Assembly (NCBI GenBank): GCA_021442745.1
Contig: JABUSI010000274.1
Span: 1 to 6,844 of the forward strand
Direction of reading: 5' to 3'
DNA from: Erysipelotrichaceae bacterium
GTDB lineage: Bacteria; Bacillota_I; Bacilli_A; Erysipelotrichales; Erysipelotrichaceae
Length of the DNA: 6,844 nt
The position numbers were made by a program, and so were the translations under genes. How positions within the stretch are numbered: the stretch's first letter is position 1; each line of letters begins with the position of its first letter. Below, in pieces: positions 6,661 to 6,844 of the stretch. The notes under the pieces are model-generated. The model was not told the DNA's origin. It did not search any database and saw nothing but the letters and a program-made list of their open reading frames with translations.

Positions 6661-6668
6661 CCCTCCTT
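6661..6668 (-). promoter_or_regulatory. livH ribosome binding site, possible target of RNA sequestration
   Basis: AAGGAGGG, six bases before the livH ATG. It is followed by AAAGG, so AGGAGGGAAAGG nearly repeats AGGAGAAAGG in the upstream hairpin. The hairpin's 3' arm could therefore pair with it. Confidence 0.8.
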
Positions 6669-6679
6669 CTTGTAGTCAA

Positions 6680-6708
6680 AATAGGAGAAAGGAAACCTTT
6701 CTCCTATT
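6680..6708 (-). promoter_or_regulatory. Intercistronic hairpin between livJ and livH
   Basis: The minus strand holds AATAGGAGAAAGG-TTT-CCTTTCTCCTATT, a perfect 13-bp stem with a 3-nt loop. Only a short TTTT-containing run overlaps and follows the 3' arm, so it is a poor full terminator. Likely roles are partial termination or protection of the livJ mRNA end, as is common behind binding-protein genes, or switching with the livH ribosome binding site. Confidence 0.8.
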
Positions 6709-6734
6709 GTTGAGTAAATCTTATTTTTTCCCTC

Positions 6735-6844
6735 TTATTTCGGGCTTGTGAATACTGCGTCAGCTTGTACACCGTCAACCAATTCAACAACCAATACAGA
6801 CTTAACAGGAGTATGAGTTGCATCATATGTGAAGTCACCGGTGA
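6735..6844 (-). CDS. livJ: C-terminal end of the branched-chain amino acid substrate-binding protein (livJ-like), 5' part outside the window
   Basis: Only the last 35 codons are present, ending at TAA 6737-6735. The peptide contains GDFTYDATHTPVKSVLVVEL followed by VDGVQ. This matches the usual end of Leu/Ile/Val-binding proteins: a G-x-x-x-(F/Y)D turn, a PVKS strand, then a hydrophobic strand ending in DG. In Gram-positives this protein would be a lipoprotein that captures substrate outside the membrane and delivers it to LivHM. Its place directly before livHMGF supports the call. Signal peptide, lipobox and ligand-pocket residues lie outside the window, so substrate specificity cannot be judged. 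Confidence 0.8.
   Translation of the reverse strand, partial: TGDFTYDATHTPVKSVLVVELVDGVQADAVFTSPK

Noticed and set aside
6680..6708. Full rho-independent terminator ending the livJ transcript
   Set aside because: The stem is strong but the following T run is short and broken, and no promoter is visible before livH, so complete termination would silence livHMGF.

Overview
The window reads almost entirely on the minus strand. It looks like chromosomal DNA of a Gram-positive, host-associated member of the Bacillota. The evidence is strong AGGAGG-type ribosome binding sites, intrinsic terminators, moderate GC content, and a Sec-exported surface protein built from Cna-B/SpaA-type domains. The repeat sequence style resembles Erysipelotrichia or Clostridia proteins, but the genus cannot be fixed from this sequence.

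Right part (3324-6844, read leftwards): a high-affinity branched-chain amino acid (HAAT family) ABC transporter operon in classic order. It begins with the 3' end of the substrate-binding protein gene (livJ-like). The permeases livH and livM and the ATPases livG and livF follow. The last four genes are tightly coupled, with gaps of 4 nt and 1 nt and a 1-nt TGATG overlap. Between livJ and livH lies a 13-bp hairpin whose 3' arm can alternatively pair with the livH ribosome binding site. The operon ends in a strong intrinsic terminator, with a weaker second terminator behind it. Together the genes make a binding protein that captures leucine, isoleucine, valine or similar substrates, a LivHM channel, and a LivGF ATPase motor.

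Middle (2932-3323): a 392-bp intergenic region with no convincing gene. It holds the two liv terminators, two candidate leftward promoters, and five TGAGAC-like hexamers. Four of the hexamers form two direct-repeat pairs with exactly 11-bp spacing, and one pair overlaps a -35 box. A 7-bp-arm palindrome lies near a predicted start point. This looks like a regulated promoter for the downstream surface protein.

Left part (1-2931, read leftwards): the first 977 codons of a large secreted surface protein, open at the window edge. Its order is signal peptide, InlB-B-repeat-like domain, acidic Pro/Glu linker, an unrecognised region of about 210 residues with the only cysteine, two SpaA-like domains (the second carrying an insertion of about 125 residues), then at least three Cna-B stalk repeats. 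Putative isopeptide-forming Lys, Glu and Asn residues can be picked out in the domains.

The transporter is ordinary. The points most worth pursuing are the repeat-rich promoter of the surface protein, the two unrecognised parts of that protein, and the alternative RNA structure before livH.
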